Shown here: positions 1 through 11,433 of the stretch, one piece after another
Numbering within the stretch: the stretch's first letter is position 1
Layout of the letters: each line of letters begins with the position of its first letter
Source of the DNA: Chaetoceros tenuissimus
Lineage: Eukaryota; Bacillariophyta; Thalassiosirophyceae; Chaetocerotales; Chaetocerotaceae
DNA length: 64,000 nucleotides
Assembly: GCA_021927905.1 (NCBI GenBank)
Contig: BLLK01000032.1
Location: 248,001-312,000 of the forward strand
Direction: 5' to 3'
Position numbers and translations under genes: made by a program
Notes under the pieces: generated by a model
The model's input: the letters and a program-made list of their open reading frames with translations, nothing else
Databases searched by the model: none
Told to the model about the DNA's origin: nothing

Positions 1-3000
1 CAAGCAACGCATCCTCCAACACTTGCTTCTCTTCAGAGTCATCGCAATTACGTAGTCTCTTCAATATCTCCGCTTGCAAAACATTGCTACAGTCAACGTA
101 AGGGTTGCGAACTTGAAGCACACGGTTAAGCAACTCATTGGATTCACAGAAAGAAGAGTGGCCGGTAAGATCAAGGATTGCATCTTCAGTAACATTATGG
201 ACATCTCTGATGTGCGCTCCAAGTTCCTTCGCTTTCTCGTCGTGCACCAAGACATCTTCGTAGTGTCTTGCGATACTAGGCTCTGACTTAGCCAAAACCA
301 TTTCTACCAAGTCGATTGTGGTGCGGAATGATCCAAACTCATTATACATTTCACGGAATTTATCCCCATCGTCACTGTTCAAAATGGCATTGATCCCTTC
401 TCCTACACCCAACCATGTTGGAAGATTGTGTCTTGTCTGTGTCCAGGCAAAGTTCCAAGGCTAGGGAAAATTTGAAGATGAGAATAGTACAAAGTTAGGA
501 CAATCAGAAATGGTGTATGACTTACAATTGCACGTAGACTTTCAACCCCACCAGTAGGATTTCTTTTTGCAGGTCTTGATCCAATGTTCAGATTTGCCAG
601 CTCCAATTCAGGAGTTGCAGATCTAAAGTATGGGACAAAACGTTCATCCTCACGAACGATTTGACGGTACGCATCACAACTGACATCTGACAATTTATTC
701 ATCAAATCTCTGTACTCCGCAGTTGGTCTAGCTCTTTCAGTATGCTTTTCGGCACATAACGCAGCTGTATAAATATCAAGACTTCTCTCAGCTCTGTTCG
801 GATGTCCAAAATTCTGATAAATCATTTCTCCTTGCTCAGTGACTCTAAATTTACCATTAATAGTATCAGGCGCATGGGATAGAATTGCTTTGAATGTTGC
901 AGGGTTTCCTCCTCTTCCGACAGTTCCACCTGTTGCAATTAAAATGTGTGTACCATGTTATTAGAATATCAAGGTTGCTTACAAAGAAATATATATCACA
1001 ATTCAATTCTCACCTTTACCGTGGAAGAAAACTAGATCAATACCGCTCTCCTTTGCAAGATCAGCCAAAGCTTCCTGGGTTTCATACTGTGCCCAACTTG
1101 CTGCAAGGCGTCCAGCATCCTTCGCCGAATCAGAATATCCAATCATAACCTCGTGCTTTCCATTGATATGTCCTCTGTACACCGGAAGATTAAATAAAGT
1201 CTTCATAGTGCCTGCTGCTCCCTTCAAATCATCAAGAGTTTCGAAAAGAGGCACAACTCTCAAAGGATTTTTCACACCTGCATCAATCTGCAACAAAAGC
1301 ACTGCAAGAACATCACTGGCACTTGTTGCCTGTGAGATTACATAAGCATTCAAACTATCCTCGTGTTGTTCTGCAATCATTTTGAAAGTCTCAAGTGTGT
1401 CTTTTACAGTATCGGAAAATGCTTCGCTATCTTTCCAGTCGGAACGACGAGTAAGTGGTCTCTTGTTTGTCAACTCAGTCTGAAGCCAACTAATTTTGGT
1501 TTCCTCGTCCCATTCTGAATAAGATCCAAGACCTAGATGCTTGGTGATCGCATCCAATGCTTCAGTATGTCTAGTGCTCTCTTGTCTTATGTCAAGAGGG
1601 CACAAAGTCAAACCGAACGCGCTGAGGTTACGGAGTAAGTCCAAAACTTTTCCTTCAGCGGTCAAGTGATTACCTGTCTCACAGAGAGATTTATAAAGCA
1701 CAAGCATCTCATCCATCAATTGCTTCTTTGTAACATAAATTTCATCAATTCCAATAACTTTATCATCTGGTGTTACTCCTTTCTTAACCTTTCTCAGCTC
1801 TTGTTCCGCCCATTCAATAGTTAAACCTAACTTTGCCATCATTGGTGCAAGATATGCTCTGTAAGGTGCGCGTGCATCAGGACCAACCTTTTCACGAAGT
1901 TCATCATTACAAAATGTTGTTGAGAGACGCCCAGTAATTTCACCAAGATCATTTTTCAACAATGTCGCAGCGCGAATTCTATTTCTCAAGCAAACCTCGC
2001 GAGTTACATTTGGTGTCACATTTGGGTTTCCATCTCTAAATTTGAAAACACAAATGAGATTCTGAAAATAACCTTTTCAAAGTAGTAGTCACAGACAACA
2101 CGCTTACCTGTCTCCTCCCATCCATGAAGAAATTTTGAAAGGTGCAGCCTCCAATGGAAGACTATATTTATCACCCAATAGATCAATCATTGTAGCATCA
2201 AGCTTTCGCAGGAAAGAAGGTAATGCCTCCCACAAAACTGTCTCTACAACCAAAGTTCCTCTTTCAGCTTCTTCCTGAACTGACGGTTTTCTTCTAGATA
2301 ACTCATCTGACTGCCAAATCAACCAAATTTCACGTTTCAATGCATCATCCAATTCTTTTTTCTGAAATTGAGTAATAACTCCCTTTGCACGTAATTCGTC
2401 AGCTTCGGTCAACAAATACTGGATTCTTCTGTGTTTGTCTAACAAAGTACGACGATTAACTTCAGTAGGGTGAGCAGTAAGAACAAGTTCAACCTGTTGA
2501 GAAGTCAGAGTATCAAAAATTTCCTGAGGACTCATTCCCTCCTTCAACATTTGTGGCAAAACTCCCCCACATGAATCACTATCAGGTCCAAGAGCAGCAA
2601 CAGATTGTTTTCCTTCAGAAATTGCAAACATGGCCAATTTGTGCGCATTACGACGTGCTCTGTGATGATATTCAGCTGCATTTGCAATCGCACAAAAGTG
2701 AGCAAAAGCTCTTGATACAGTCTTCAATTCAGCCGATGAAAGTGATTCTGCAGTACTAATCATGGACTTGAAAGCTTCGTCACAACTGTCTTGCTTTGAC
2801 CCATCTCTGCCTGCTCCAGCCTCACGCCATGCCTTCAAAATATAACTTTAAGAGAACTGAATTAAAATCAAGAAGAAATTTTGTTGGGAAATTCTTACCT
2901 TTGCAGCCAATCTGAGAGATTCAACTTTGTCAAAGGTTCCTTCACCTTCAAAGTACTTGATGGTAGATCCTATCGTCGTCATGAAAACATGAACACATTA

Positions 3001-3370
3001 GAAACAGAATTATATGTCAAAGATAAAACTGAAAAGGTATGCATAACGTACCTAGAATAGATCCCATAGTCTTTACATCCGCACGTAGCTGTCTATCGAG
3101 ATCATCTCCTCCAACTCCATTATCCTTCGAGATCATAGCTCTATTGGCGTCAAACAAAGTCTGTTCTGTGTCAACAGCAGCCCTTGTACTCTTCAAACGA
3201 GATTGCTTATCATGAACAAAGTTCTTGGATGCATCCAAAGAAGTAGGAATGCCATTGTTCAAAGAACTGAGTGTTTGAAAATGTGCAGACTGCACTAAAG
3301 AACAATGTCTTGACCTAGAGGAAGCATTAAGGCGCACCCTAGATAGAGAGTTGATTGCGATTCTTCTCAT
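1..3370 (-). CDS. ppc: Phosphoenolpyruvate carboxylase, C-terminal end outside window
   Basis: This enzyme adds bicarbonate to phosphoenolpyruvate to give oxaloacetate. Six exons are read on the minus strand: 3370-3052, 2969-2899, 2832-2108, 2035-1014, 929-526 and 460 to beyond position 1. All five introns have GT-AG ends and the frame stays open across every junction. Visible family motifs are LTAHPTEVNRR (catalytic His about residue 251), GYSDSAKDAG, GKGGTVGRGGNP (split by an intron) and PWNFAWTQTR. The last residues in the window match the RNPYVDCSN..LQAEILKRLR region, so only the final few tens of residues are missing. The N-terminus is rich in Arg and Ser without acidic residues (MRRIAINSLSRVRL), which suggests a mitochondrial presequence. 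A mitochondrial PEPC is known in diatoms, but location here is inferred. It is divergent from the TPR gene at 4058. Confidence 0.96.
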
Positions 3371-4057
3371 ACTTGTTCAATTATCCTAGTCTTTTTGAAG
3401 AGCAGTAAAGGTCCACAAGGAAATGAAAGGAAGTATGAATATTGATATCAAGTGGTGGAATAGAACCAGAACAAGTTCAAAGTATCTTTTGCTTAATAAT
3501 GGAAGGGTATCTTTTTTTGGAAGAAAAAAATTCTTTTTGATGGAACAGCATCCAACTTCCTTGTTCCTCTTGGCATTTTCGCTCTCTAGGAAACCCCTTT
3601 ACCCTTTTGGCCTGGGAGTTTTTGTTCTTGTTTCCACTTCTTTCCTTCCCTTTTTTATCAATTTCTTCTGACTACGTACTACGACTTTAATTTCTCCGAT
3701 AATCCGTGTTGACAGAGGAAATGATGATTCTCGCTCCTCTCTCCGGAACTTCCACAACGACACACGACTTCTTTTGTAACTGCACTGCTGCACTGCCTGC
3801 AATTGGCAGTCTTTATTTTGGCTGCATGTTGCATGTTTCGTGCCTAACCTTCATTCTGCCCCTTCATCTTCAACCCACACTTGTTGTCGGAAAACCGAAC
3901 TGTTCAGGAAAGTTAGCTAGTACATTTCCCAAGGAAGATCCCGAACACATTATTTTCACTCTACATATAAGCATTTCATCCTATTCTTTATGCTCAATAG
4001 CTTGCCAGACAGCACCACTTTATATTGCCTTTTATAATTGTGTCTGTAGCTCGAAGG
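3371..4057. other. Divergent intergenic region, PEPC / TPR gene
   Basis: This 687-base gap lies between two divergently transcribed genes and should hold both promoters. It contains a TACGTA-type palindrome near 3675 and T-rich tracts. Open frames here lack homology and good codon use, and no RNA gene was recognised. Confidence 0.5.
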
Positions 4058-6097
4058 ATGACGAATTCAGCCATCAACTTCAACAACGACGCGGTGGAAT
4101 GTACAAACAGAGGCAAACACAAGAACGCAGTGACTTGCCTGAATAAAGCACTACTGGCATGTACGTCCAACAGATCTCTACCGCATGAACCTCATCTATG
4201 TGAAAGTGACGATACCGGTCAAGACAGCAGCCAAACGAGGGTGAACGGCTCTCAAGGGGCTGGATACGATGAAGGGATGAATGTTTTCTCGGAACCAGTA
4301 AAGATACCACCCTCTGCAATTGAAAACTGCGAGAATGCAGATGTATTGATAAAAGCAACTATTTTCTATAACATGGGGATCGTATATGCAAGGCTACAGG
4401 ATAACCCCGAAGCACTTGCCAACTTCCAAATTGCCAGGGGACAAATTGCGGAGGCCTCGTCAATGTCACAACAGCGGAATGGTAACTCTGATGATAATGC
4501 AATCTTTACTGGTCCATCAGTATTGGCTATTCTTCTCAATATTGGTAAAACACAATATGTCGATGGGGATTTTGAAGAAAGTTTAGATTCTTATCATACA
4601 GCATTAGAGACAGCTAGGTCATTACACGACAGGGAGCACACGGATGTAGCCAAGTGTCTCAATTGTTTAGGAGTTGTTCGGTTACAACTTTATCAAGAAC
4701 CAGAAGATTGCCAGAAAACGATTGACTATCTTGTGGAAGCTCTAGGGATATACAAGAATCTAGATGATAAGAATGGAGTTGCTACAGTCATGAATAATAT
4801 AGGGAGAGTCATGATCATGAAAGATGAGTTAGAAAAAGCTTTGGAAATATATGAAAGAGTATATACGATTAGGAAAGAACTAGTTGGTACAGACAATTTG
4901 GACGTGGCTGCAACTCTTTTTAATATAGGTGAAACATACCACCTCCTGGGAAGAGTTGATGAAGCTTTGGAAATGTATCTCAAATTCCTACCGGTTGCTA
5001 CTAAGCACCTACACGAAGATCATCCAGATGTTGTTTGTGTGCTCAAAATAATTGCGGATGCTTTTAGTGAACAAAATGAATATGACAGAGCTTTTGAATT
5101 TTATCATAAGGCCTTAAATTGTGCCAAAAGAGCATACGGTGAATGTCATCCAGAGGTGGCTTCTATATTAAATAGACTTGGGAATCATCAGTATGAAAAT
5201 AGATTCTTTCAAGAAGCTCTTATTTGTTACAAAGAGGGACTCAAAGTTGAGCAAATGGTCTACGAGCGGAATGATCCAAATCTCTTAATCACTATTTTCA
5301 ATATTGCAAGGATACACCAAAACGAAGGAGAACTTGAAGAATCGCTTCAAATGTATCTTCAAGGTCTTGCAATACAAAGAGCATCTGGAGGCGAGTATTC
5401 ACTCGAAATTTCTGGGACACTTTGCAGTATAGGACTTCTATACGACCATCTGGGAGAGCTCAACTCGGCAATTCGATATTATGAAGAGTCATTGCAAATA
5501 CGAAGAGAGCTTCTTGGGAACGGTCATTTGACTGTTTCGTCAACTCTGAATTCTATCGGACTTGTTTATTTCCATCATGGTGATACAGAAAAAGCTTTGG
5601 AAAACTTTGAGGAATGTCTCCGGATCAGAAATGGTAACGAAGACGCAAAGGGCAAAGACATCGCAACAATTTTGTACAATATTGCTACAGTCTATATTGA
5701 AAGTGATCGCGGACGGGAGGCAATTCCATACTTTGAAGAGTGTCTTCGGTTTGAAAGAGAAGAAGGCAGAAAGAGCGGAACCATCACTTGTTTAAAGCGA
5801 CTTGCACAGATCAACACCGAACTGAATGAATATGATGCCGCCCTGAACTACTATGACGACGCACTTCAAATTTGTCTTGAGAATTCAATGATTGAACAAA
5901 ATCATGAACAAGTTGCTACCATTCTAGGCTTGATTGGAAATCTCTATCTCGAAAAGAATGATGCTACCAATGCTACCAAGACCATAGCCCGTGCCATTCG
6001 TGCAAATCGGGTTGCGGGTTTACCTGATCATGCGAACCTAAATTTTGACGAAAAGATCCTCGACATCATATCAAAGAAATTAGAAGCAGAAGAGTAA
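4058..6097 (+). CDS. Kinesin-light-chain-like tetratricopeptide repeat protein
   Basis: This 679-residue single-exon protein is made of about a dozen TPR units of roughly 42 residues, with the longer spacing typical of kinesin light chain and Nephrocystin-3 type TPR_12 repeats (patterns such as NNIGRVMIMKDELEKALEIY and NSIGLVYFHHGDTEKALENF). Such arrays are protein-binding scaffolds, and the partner cannot be told. The first ATG in frame is at 4058; open sequence upstream of it lacks an ATG. The N-terminal 100 residues contain the motif YDEGMNVFSEPVKI, which recurs almost unchanged (YDEGMRTFSEPIHI) in the TPR protein at 11434-13470, so the two are paralogues. No signal peptide or membrane segment is visible. 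Confidence 0.9.
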   Translation: MTNSAINFNNDAVECTNRGKHKNAVTCLNKALLACTSNRSLPHEPHLCESDDTGQDSSQTRVNGSQGAGYDEGMNVFSEPVKIPPSAIENCENADVLIKATIFYNMGIVYARLQDNPEALANFQIARGQIAEASSMSQQRNGNSDDNAIFTGPSVLAILLNIGKTQYVDGDFEESLDSYHTALETARSLHDREHTDVAKCLNCLGVVRLQLYQEPEDCQKTIDYLVEALGIYKNLDDKNGVATVMNNIGRVMIMKDELEKALEIYERVYTIRKELVGTDNLDVAATLFNIGETYHLLGRVDEALEMYLKFLPVATKHLHEDHPDVVCVLKIIADAFSEQNEYDRAFEFYHKALNCAKRAYGECHPEVASILNRLGNHQYENRFFQEALICYKEGLKVEQMVYERNDPNLLITIFNIARIHQNEGELEESLQMYLQGLAIQRASGGEYSLEISGTLCSIGLLYDHLGELNSAIRYYEESLQIRRELLGNGHLTVSSTLNSIGLVYFHHGDTEKALENFEECLRIRNGNEDAKGKDIATILYNIATVYIESDRGREAIPYFEECLRFEREEGRKSGTITCLKRLAQINTELNEYDAALNYYDDALQICLENSMIEQNHEQVATILGLIGNLYLEKNDATNATKTIARAIRANRVAGLPDHANLNFDEKILDIISKKLEAEE

Positions 6098-6206
6098 CAA
6101 ATACTATAATATATTATCCAATAGAGAGTTTAGAATGGTATTAGTCGTGTTATCAAAACGTGTACCATAAAGTAATACGAAAAAATGCAAAAATAAATGG
6201 CACATC

Positions 6207-8015
6207 TCATTGTTTGTCATCAAATATGAGATGCTTGGTTACATCCATCCAGCCTTCCATAGCCTGCGCAGAGCCGAATGTAGCTAGGACAGGATTGAAG
6301 CTTTGTTGTATTTTTGAAATATTTAGCTCCAGTATAGAATCAACACCTTGTCTCTGAATAGAATGACAACCTACAGATAAAATAAGTTCACATGATGCTG
6401 TCTTGAAAGGCTCTTGCGCCCTCTTTGGGATTTTCCAAAGTTCCATTGTCTTTTTCCAATTTGCCAATCGAAGATCGAGCTTCCCATCAGCAACATGAAC
6501 CTCAGGATCTTCACAGCAAAGTTCTGTGGCAATAATCAATGCCAATCGTTCTTGCATCTTGGCCCTTAGAGCAATGCTTGGTGTCGGTGTTGATTCATCT
6601 TCTTTCAGCATGCCCAAGCTACTTCTCTTAGTCGTTGTACTTTTCGTTGTACTAATCAAGTCCCTCATAGATGGATTCGCTCTTTGAATTCCAGGTCGAC
6701 CTCTTTGTAGGGCAGGTCTTGCACAATGAGAAATTGTTGGAGTAGTAGCTACATTATATCTGCTAACCTGCTTTCTGTCAGGTGATTCAGCCTCCACTTC
6801 GGTAATATCCAATGCTTTGTTTTCTGGGGATAAATCCTCAGTATCCCCAGAGAATGTTGGCTGAATATCAGGCACCTTTTCTTTTTGTTCATTTTTATGC
6901 AACTTCCTCTCGATCTTTTGGATCTCTTTCAAATGAATTCTCATGTAAAGAGAAGCGACTTTAGACAAGTACATGGATAGGAAAAAAGTTGCTGTAGGTA
7001 GATAAAAAATGCAGAACCAAATAGAAGCAGGTTTCGAAGGAGTCAAATCACCATATCCAACAGTTGTAAGAGTCACAATCGACCAGTAGAATGATGATAA
7101 CCAATCCCACTTCTCAATACTCCCAACAGTAACAGCTCCTACAATAATTGCAACAATGAATGGTAGCAATTTCATGAAAAATCTACCTGCTGCACATGTA
7201 TCCATAAAAGTACAAATCTTTGTCCACAAAGAAAGTACCGTGCTTTTAATTCGGAGTGAAAGAGACGACGATAATGTTGCCATATTCACTTCATTGCTAT
7301 CACCTAGGGAAATAACTAGACTTCCCTTTAAATTTTCCTCTTCAACACGATACCTAGCTTGCTCTGCTTCAATTGTGACATATTGAAAAATTTCTGAAAA
7401 GAATACAGTAGCAAGTGCAATCCCAACCAAAATGACTAAAATTGTTACTACACGATCTATCGGTTCACTTGGAATATCATGATTTCCATATCCAACTGTT
7501 GATGCAGTGTAAATGAGGAAAATAAGAGACTCATGCAGTGGCCATTTTTCTTGCGACGATGAACATGAGCAATAATACAATGATCCCAAAGCTAGGTACA
7601 GAATAAAGAGCAACACAGTGATACCTGTGATTTTTCGTACAGATTGCAGCCTAGCTTGATATTGAATTTCATGTTCTTTAATTGCTGTTCTATAATCCTG
7701 ATTGTATTGATCCCATTGGGCACTAACAGGAGTAGATGATTTATAGGATGAACTTCGAAGACTGGTATTGAAATTGGGAGATCTGATAGGAGACATGTAG
7801 TTCTGTACTTGATGTATAGTCGGAGGTTCAGGTGAAAACACCACTCTTGATTTTCTAGTAGATGGTGGACTGATATCAACAGCACTGATGATATGCGCTT
7901 CCCTATCAAAATCAGAGTGAAGCCTCAAAGCAGCAGTTGCCCTTTTTGGGCTTTTACTTTGAGGCGTCGACTGCTGCCTCAATGAAGACACTGTCTTGGA
8001 GATTGGGTCGGCCAT
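6207..8015 (-). CDS. Two-pore-domain potassium channel
   Basis: This 602-residue single-exon protein has the tandem-pore layout. A cytosolic Ser/Pro-rich N-terminus of about 125 residues is followed by membrane helix 1 (about 130-147), pore 1 with filter TVGYGNHD (about 173-180), helix 2 (about 189-212), helix 3 (about 283-300), pore 2 with filter TVGYGDLT (about 318-325) and helix 4 (about 333-352). The final 250 residues are charged and cytosolic. Both filters keep the GYG signature, so potassium selectivity is expected. No EF-hand of the plant TPK type is evident at the C-terminus. Whether it sits in the plasma membrane or an internal membrane is not visible. The ATG start is clear and the gene converges on the upstream TPR gene, with about 110 bases between the stops. 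Confidence 0.93.
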   Translation of the reverse strand: MADPISKTVSSLRQQSTPQSKSPKRATAALRLHSDFDREAHIISAVDISPPSTRKSRVVFSPEPPTIHQVQNYMSPIRSPNFNTSLRSSSYKSSTPVSAQWDQYNQDYRTAIKEHEIQYQARLQSVRKITGITVLLFILYLALGSLYYCSCSSSQEKWPLHESLIFLIYTASTVGYGNHDIPSEPIDRVVTILVILVGIALATVFFSEIFQYVTIEAEQARYRVEEENLKGSLVISLGDSNEVNMATLSSSLSLRIKSTVLSLWTKICTFMDTCAAGRFFMKLLPFIVAIIVGAVTVGSIEKWDWLSSFYWSIVTLTTVGYGDLTPSKPASIWFCIFYLPTATFFLSMYLSKVASLYMRIHLKEIQKIERKLHKNEQKEKVPDIQPTFSGDTEDLSPENKALDITEVEAESPDRKQVSRYNVATTPTISHCARPALQRGRPGIQRANPSMRDLISTTKSTTTKRSSLGMLKEDESTPTPSIALRAKMQERLALIIATELCCEDPEVHVADGKLDLRLANWKKTMELWKIPKRAQEPFKTASCELILSVGCHSIQRQGVDSILELNISKIQQSFNPVLATFGSAQAMEGWMDVTKHLIFDDKQ

Positions 8016-8492
8016 TGAGTATTTTCTCAGTAGATCGATGAGGACCTATGGCCAGGTATCAAGGTCCCACTGCACTTAAGTGAAATACAAATCATAACAC
8101 AACGGCACATTTACATTTGAAATGAGATGCCGTCATACCGTTATTAAAGCGGTAAATTGAAATTAAGTATGGATTTTTCCAGTCGTGGCGGACGAGTTGA
8201 AAAATGTCATCACCAGCAAGGCAGAGCTTTACGCGCTCACTTTTGCTTTCAAATGAAGTCAAAACTAAGTTATTCAATAGTTCATACTTACTTAATGAAT
8301 CCACTGCAAGTTAGTTACTTAACTTTGAATACTTTATCGCCAAACAAATAGTAAAGCTTTTATCTCCACCATCACTGCAATCACCTTTGCCATACATACG
8401 TCTTGAACATCCACTGAAAATGCGACATTGAAGCAGTCGTCTTGTATAAAACTATATCAAACAAACACTTGACATATACATTAATAGAAACA
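8016..8492. other. Divergent intergenic region, K+ channel / ABHD17-like gene
   Basis: This gap of about 480 bases separates two divergent genes. A TATA-like stretch (ttgtataaaactatatc) lies about 45 bases before the ABHD17-like ATG. Short open frames are present, but none looks coding. Confidence 0.4.
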
Positions 8493-9941
8493 ATGGGAGC
8501 ATCCATCACAAAACTAGTCTTCAGACCGCCATCTCCTGCAACACAGATACAAGAAGATAAATTCTTCTACTTGAAACTGCCTTCTACCGCAACAAATGAT
8601 GTAGGATGTGCTCCTCAAGTTGGGTGCTCCATCGTACCGCCCAACCTTGAAAACGATTCATACAATGATGAGTTCAGAATACCCGCCTTCTTTTTACTCA
8701 GGAGAGATGCCAAAATGACTCTCTTGTATTCACATGGAAACGCCGAAGATTTAGGAATGATGTATAATAGAATGAAGGAATTAGCTCGAGTTCTTGGCTG
8801 TAATGTAATGGCTTATGAATATGCAGGCTATGGCCTGAGCGAACCTCAAACTGAATGCAGGGAGGACTTGTGCTATCGCAGTATTGATGCTGCATACTCC
8901 TACTTAGTCAATGTGATGAAGATACCGCCAAAGAAAATAGTACTTTATGGGAGATCTCTAGGCAGTGGTCCAAGTTGTTACATGGCAAAAAAGACTGCAG
9001 ATGAAGGCAAAAGTGTAGGTGGCTTGATTCTGCACAGTCCTTTTCTTTCCATATACAGGGTGGTACTGGATGTCAAATCTGGCTATGTCGGAGATATGTT
9101 CCAAAGCTACACACGAGCCAAAGATATACGTTGTCCAGTCTTTGTCATTCATGGACGGCAAGATCGCGTAGTGCCTTTCTGGCATGCACCTGAATTGCTC
9201 AAGAGCTTTCATCCGCAGTATCGAGCTGCGCCAATGTTTGTAGACATGGGACACAATGCGATTGAAATTCATCTTCGTTTTCAATACATCAAGAATGTAC
9301 AGAATTTCTTGGAAATGTGTGCATCCCGAGGAACTGTCCCTGAAGATCAACGATTCTTACCAAGTGTCACTTTGGAAGAGGACGACAACTCTTTCTTTAG
9401 CCAAAAATGGGCCAAGCGTGGTCGGAAAATGGTTCTCAAGGCAATCCGTAGTAAAGACGAGGAAATACTTGATGCATCCATTCCTGAAAGTGGATCAAGT
9501 AATGAAATTAATGATGTGAATTCAACAAAGAAACATAAAAGCAGTGTTTCATTCAAGGACAGGCTGATTTCCAAGATTCATTATGACGACGATGATTATG
9601 ATGATGATGAGATTGATACAGATGAAGGAGGAAGTTTTGATGTTCCATTCATTGAAAGTCTCGACAGTTGGGAAACAAATGGAACTGATATCAAAGACGT
9701 TTGTTACAATCCTAATGTAGAGGTTAAATTGGCACAAGACAGTCTGAGTGCAAGCATAATTCAAAGCGGCTTAAAGAAAATGGCTCTTGGAGGGTCAGTT
9801 TTCAATAAAGACTTGAAAAGAACATTAGGAGAGAATGATACACATGGCAAAAAGAATTCTCAACCCTTGTACAATGTGACAAACAGTAATGAACTTCAGA
9901 AATCCACCAAAGATACTGAACATTACTCGTTTCCAATTTAA
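8493..9941 (+). CDS. ABHD17-like alpha/beta hydrolase (probable protein depalmitoylase)
   Basis: This 482-residue protein closely follows the ABHD17/FAM108 family, serine hydrolases that remove palmitate from membrane proteins. The oxyanion region SHGNAEDLGMMY, the nucleophile elbow GRSLGSG (Ser about 155), the acid in HGRQDRVVPF (Asp about 224) and the His in MGHNAIEIH (about 254) complete the triad. The ATG at 8493 gives the N-terminus MGASITK, a good N-myristoylation signal, whereas animal ABHD17 proteins use an N-terminal cysteine cluster. After the hydrolase domain there is an extension of about 190 residues with a long Asp-rich tract (YDDDDYDDDEIDTDEGG) that family members of about 300 residues lack. 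The gene converges on the sulfotransferase gene, whose 3' end is 84 bases away. Confidence 0.9.
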   Translation: MGASITKLVFRPPSPATQIQEDKFFYLKLPSTATNDVGCAPQVGCSIVPPNLENDSYNDEFRIPAFFLLRRDAKMTLLYSHGNAEDLGMMYNRMKELARVLGCNVMAYEYAGYGLSEPQTECREDLCYRSIDAAYSYLVNVMKIPPKKIVLYGRSLGSGPSCYMAKKTADEGKSVGGLILHSPFLSIYRVVLDVKSGYVGDMFQSYTRAKDIRCPVFVIHGRQDRVVPFWHAPELLKSFHPQYRAAPMFVDMGHNAIEIHLRFQYIKNVQNFLEMCASRGTVPEDQRFLPSVTLEEDDNSFFSQKWAKRGRKMVLKAIRSKDEEILDASIPESGSSNEINDVNSTKKHKSSVSFKDRLISKIHYDDDDYDDDEIDTDEGGSFDVPFIESLDSWETNGTDIKDVCYNPNVEVKLAQDSLSASIIQSGLKKMALGGSVFNKDLKRTLGENDTHGKKNSQPLYNVTNSNELQKSTKDTEHYSFPI

Positions 9942-10025
9942 ATTATGACTCTGATCAACTTTATGATGTATACAAGCTTATTAAAAGTACTACAAGATAT
10001 TAAAACATTACCTTTCCCCTCATTG

Positions 10026-11097
10026 TTAACTGCTTAGCAAATATTCGTAAGGTGTACCTACTAAAGTTTGTTCTACTCTCTTGAAATTGACAATTGTCTC
10101 ATTTCGAGCTTTGGTATGAGTAGATGCAAACTTAAACGTAGATCTAACATCATTCATGGTCAATCCTTCTGATGGCCCGACTCCAAGAAAGGAGAAGATC
10201 CTCATCCATTCTTTTGCATTGTCCTCATTGTATAATTTCTCATAGCTAACCTCCACATATTTCATGTTGACTTCATCCAGTCTGTCTCTTATGCGTTGCT
10301 TCATGGTCTCATCATGTTTCACAAAATGCAACAAATTCTTTCCAACTGGAAGACTCAAATCTCTATCGAAATTTGAATGCTGCTCAATGCATTTCTTATC
10401 GCCGACTTCGCAATGTGCAGAAACATCATTATCATTTTCCTTGCTTTTTGTATGTCTTTGATTTGAAAGCCTTCTATCCAAAGGATTACGATGTAAGAAA
10501 ATTGCCTTGATTTCAGTTTTGTCATATTTTGCAGCAGCATGCAACCCTTCAATTGCGTAATCTATAATGAATGTGTACATTTCAACATGAGAAAAAAAAG
10601 CTTCTGGTTTGAATTGAATTCACTATTTTTGGCTTACCATCGTCCCACGTCGCTTCGTAGGGTTTCCATTGTATACCAAATACAGTAGCATTTTGAACAT
10701 CGTCACGAAAGTTTCTTACTTTGCAGAGACTATTAATCAGCCAATTTTGATCTTTATTTGGTGATTTCTCTAAATCCTTGAAAAATTTCTTATTCTTATC
10801 CAGATTACCCCCTGTTACTTCATAAGCTATATTCTCTTGACGAGCAAGTGAAGTTAGGGTCGTCCAAGTAATACTACTACCACTTCGACCTAAAGAAATG
10901 AGTACAACGGGCACAGCTTTGGATGGTGTTCTCAAATCGCAAACCTTGCTGTCCCCGAAGGCAAATCTTTTCTTCATGTTACCATCAGATACTTGTGATG
11001 TTTCCATATCAAAAACTCCAATCTCAAATAAAGCCGCAAGCGCCAACACGGCAAATAGGCACAAATAGTATTTTACAGAGTGAGAATAACTTGCCAT
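10026..11097 (-). CDS. Membrane-anchored sulfotransferase, two exons
   Basis: Exons 11097-10638 and 10561-10026 (phase 1, GT-AG intron of 76 nt) encode 331 residues. One membrane helix lies near residues 9-28, as in type II Golgi enzymes. The PAPS-binding 5'-phosphosulfate loop is LISLGRSGSS (about 66-75) and the 3'-phosphate site is FLHRNPLDRRLS (about 175-186). Family knowledge says such enzymes move sulfate from PAPS to a carbohydrate or protein acceptor. The acceptor is unknown. A paralogue at 46721-47815 shares the framework EVTGGN, QWKP and HRNPLDR/TRNPLDR. The splice restores the sequence WDDGD..YAIEGLHAAAKY across the junction. Confidence 0.85.
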
Positions 11098-11433
11098 GTT
11101 TGTATTTCTATTTATCTTATCTTCAATCTCTTGCTGATGGATATACTAATGTTCGTTGTACTTTAGTTGATGTGAATTTTAGAAATGTTGAAACAGATTG
11201 AGAAGATTTTAATTTCCTGGGACTCGCTGTTCCAAGCTAAATATAACCGAATTAGACAATACTCCCCCTAGCTTCTTTCCCCCTTCCCTAGCTAGATAAA
11301 ACCGACTTCAAATTCGATTTCCTTCTTTCTCTAGAAAGAAATAGTGGGTGGTAGTGTGGTAGTGGAAAACTAAACCGCATTATATTATAATTATTTATGT
11401 TTTTAAAATAATTATTCGCGATATTTTTTTAGC
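11098..11433. other. Intergenic region upstream of sulfotransferase gene
   Basis: This 336-base gap is AT-rich and holds the sulfotransferase promoter and the 3' end of the next TPR gene. No gene or RNA was recognised. Confidence 0.4.
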
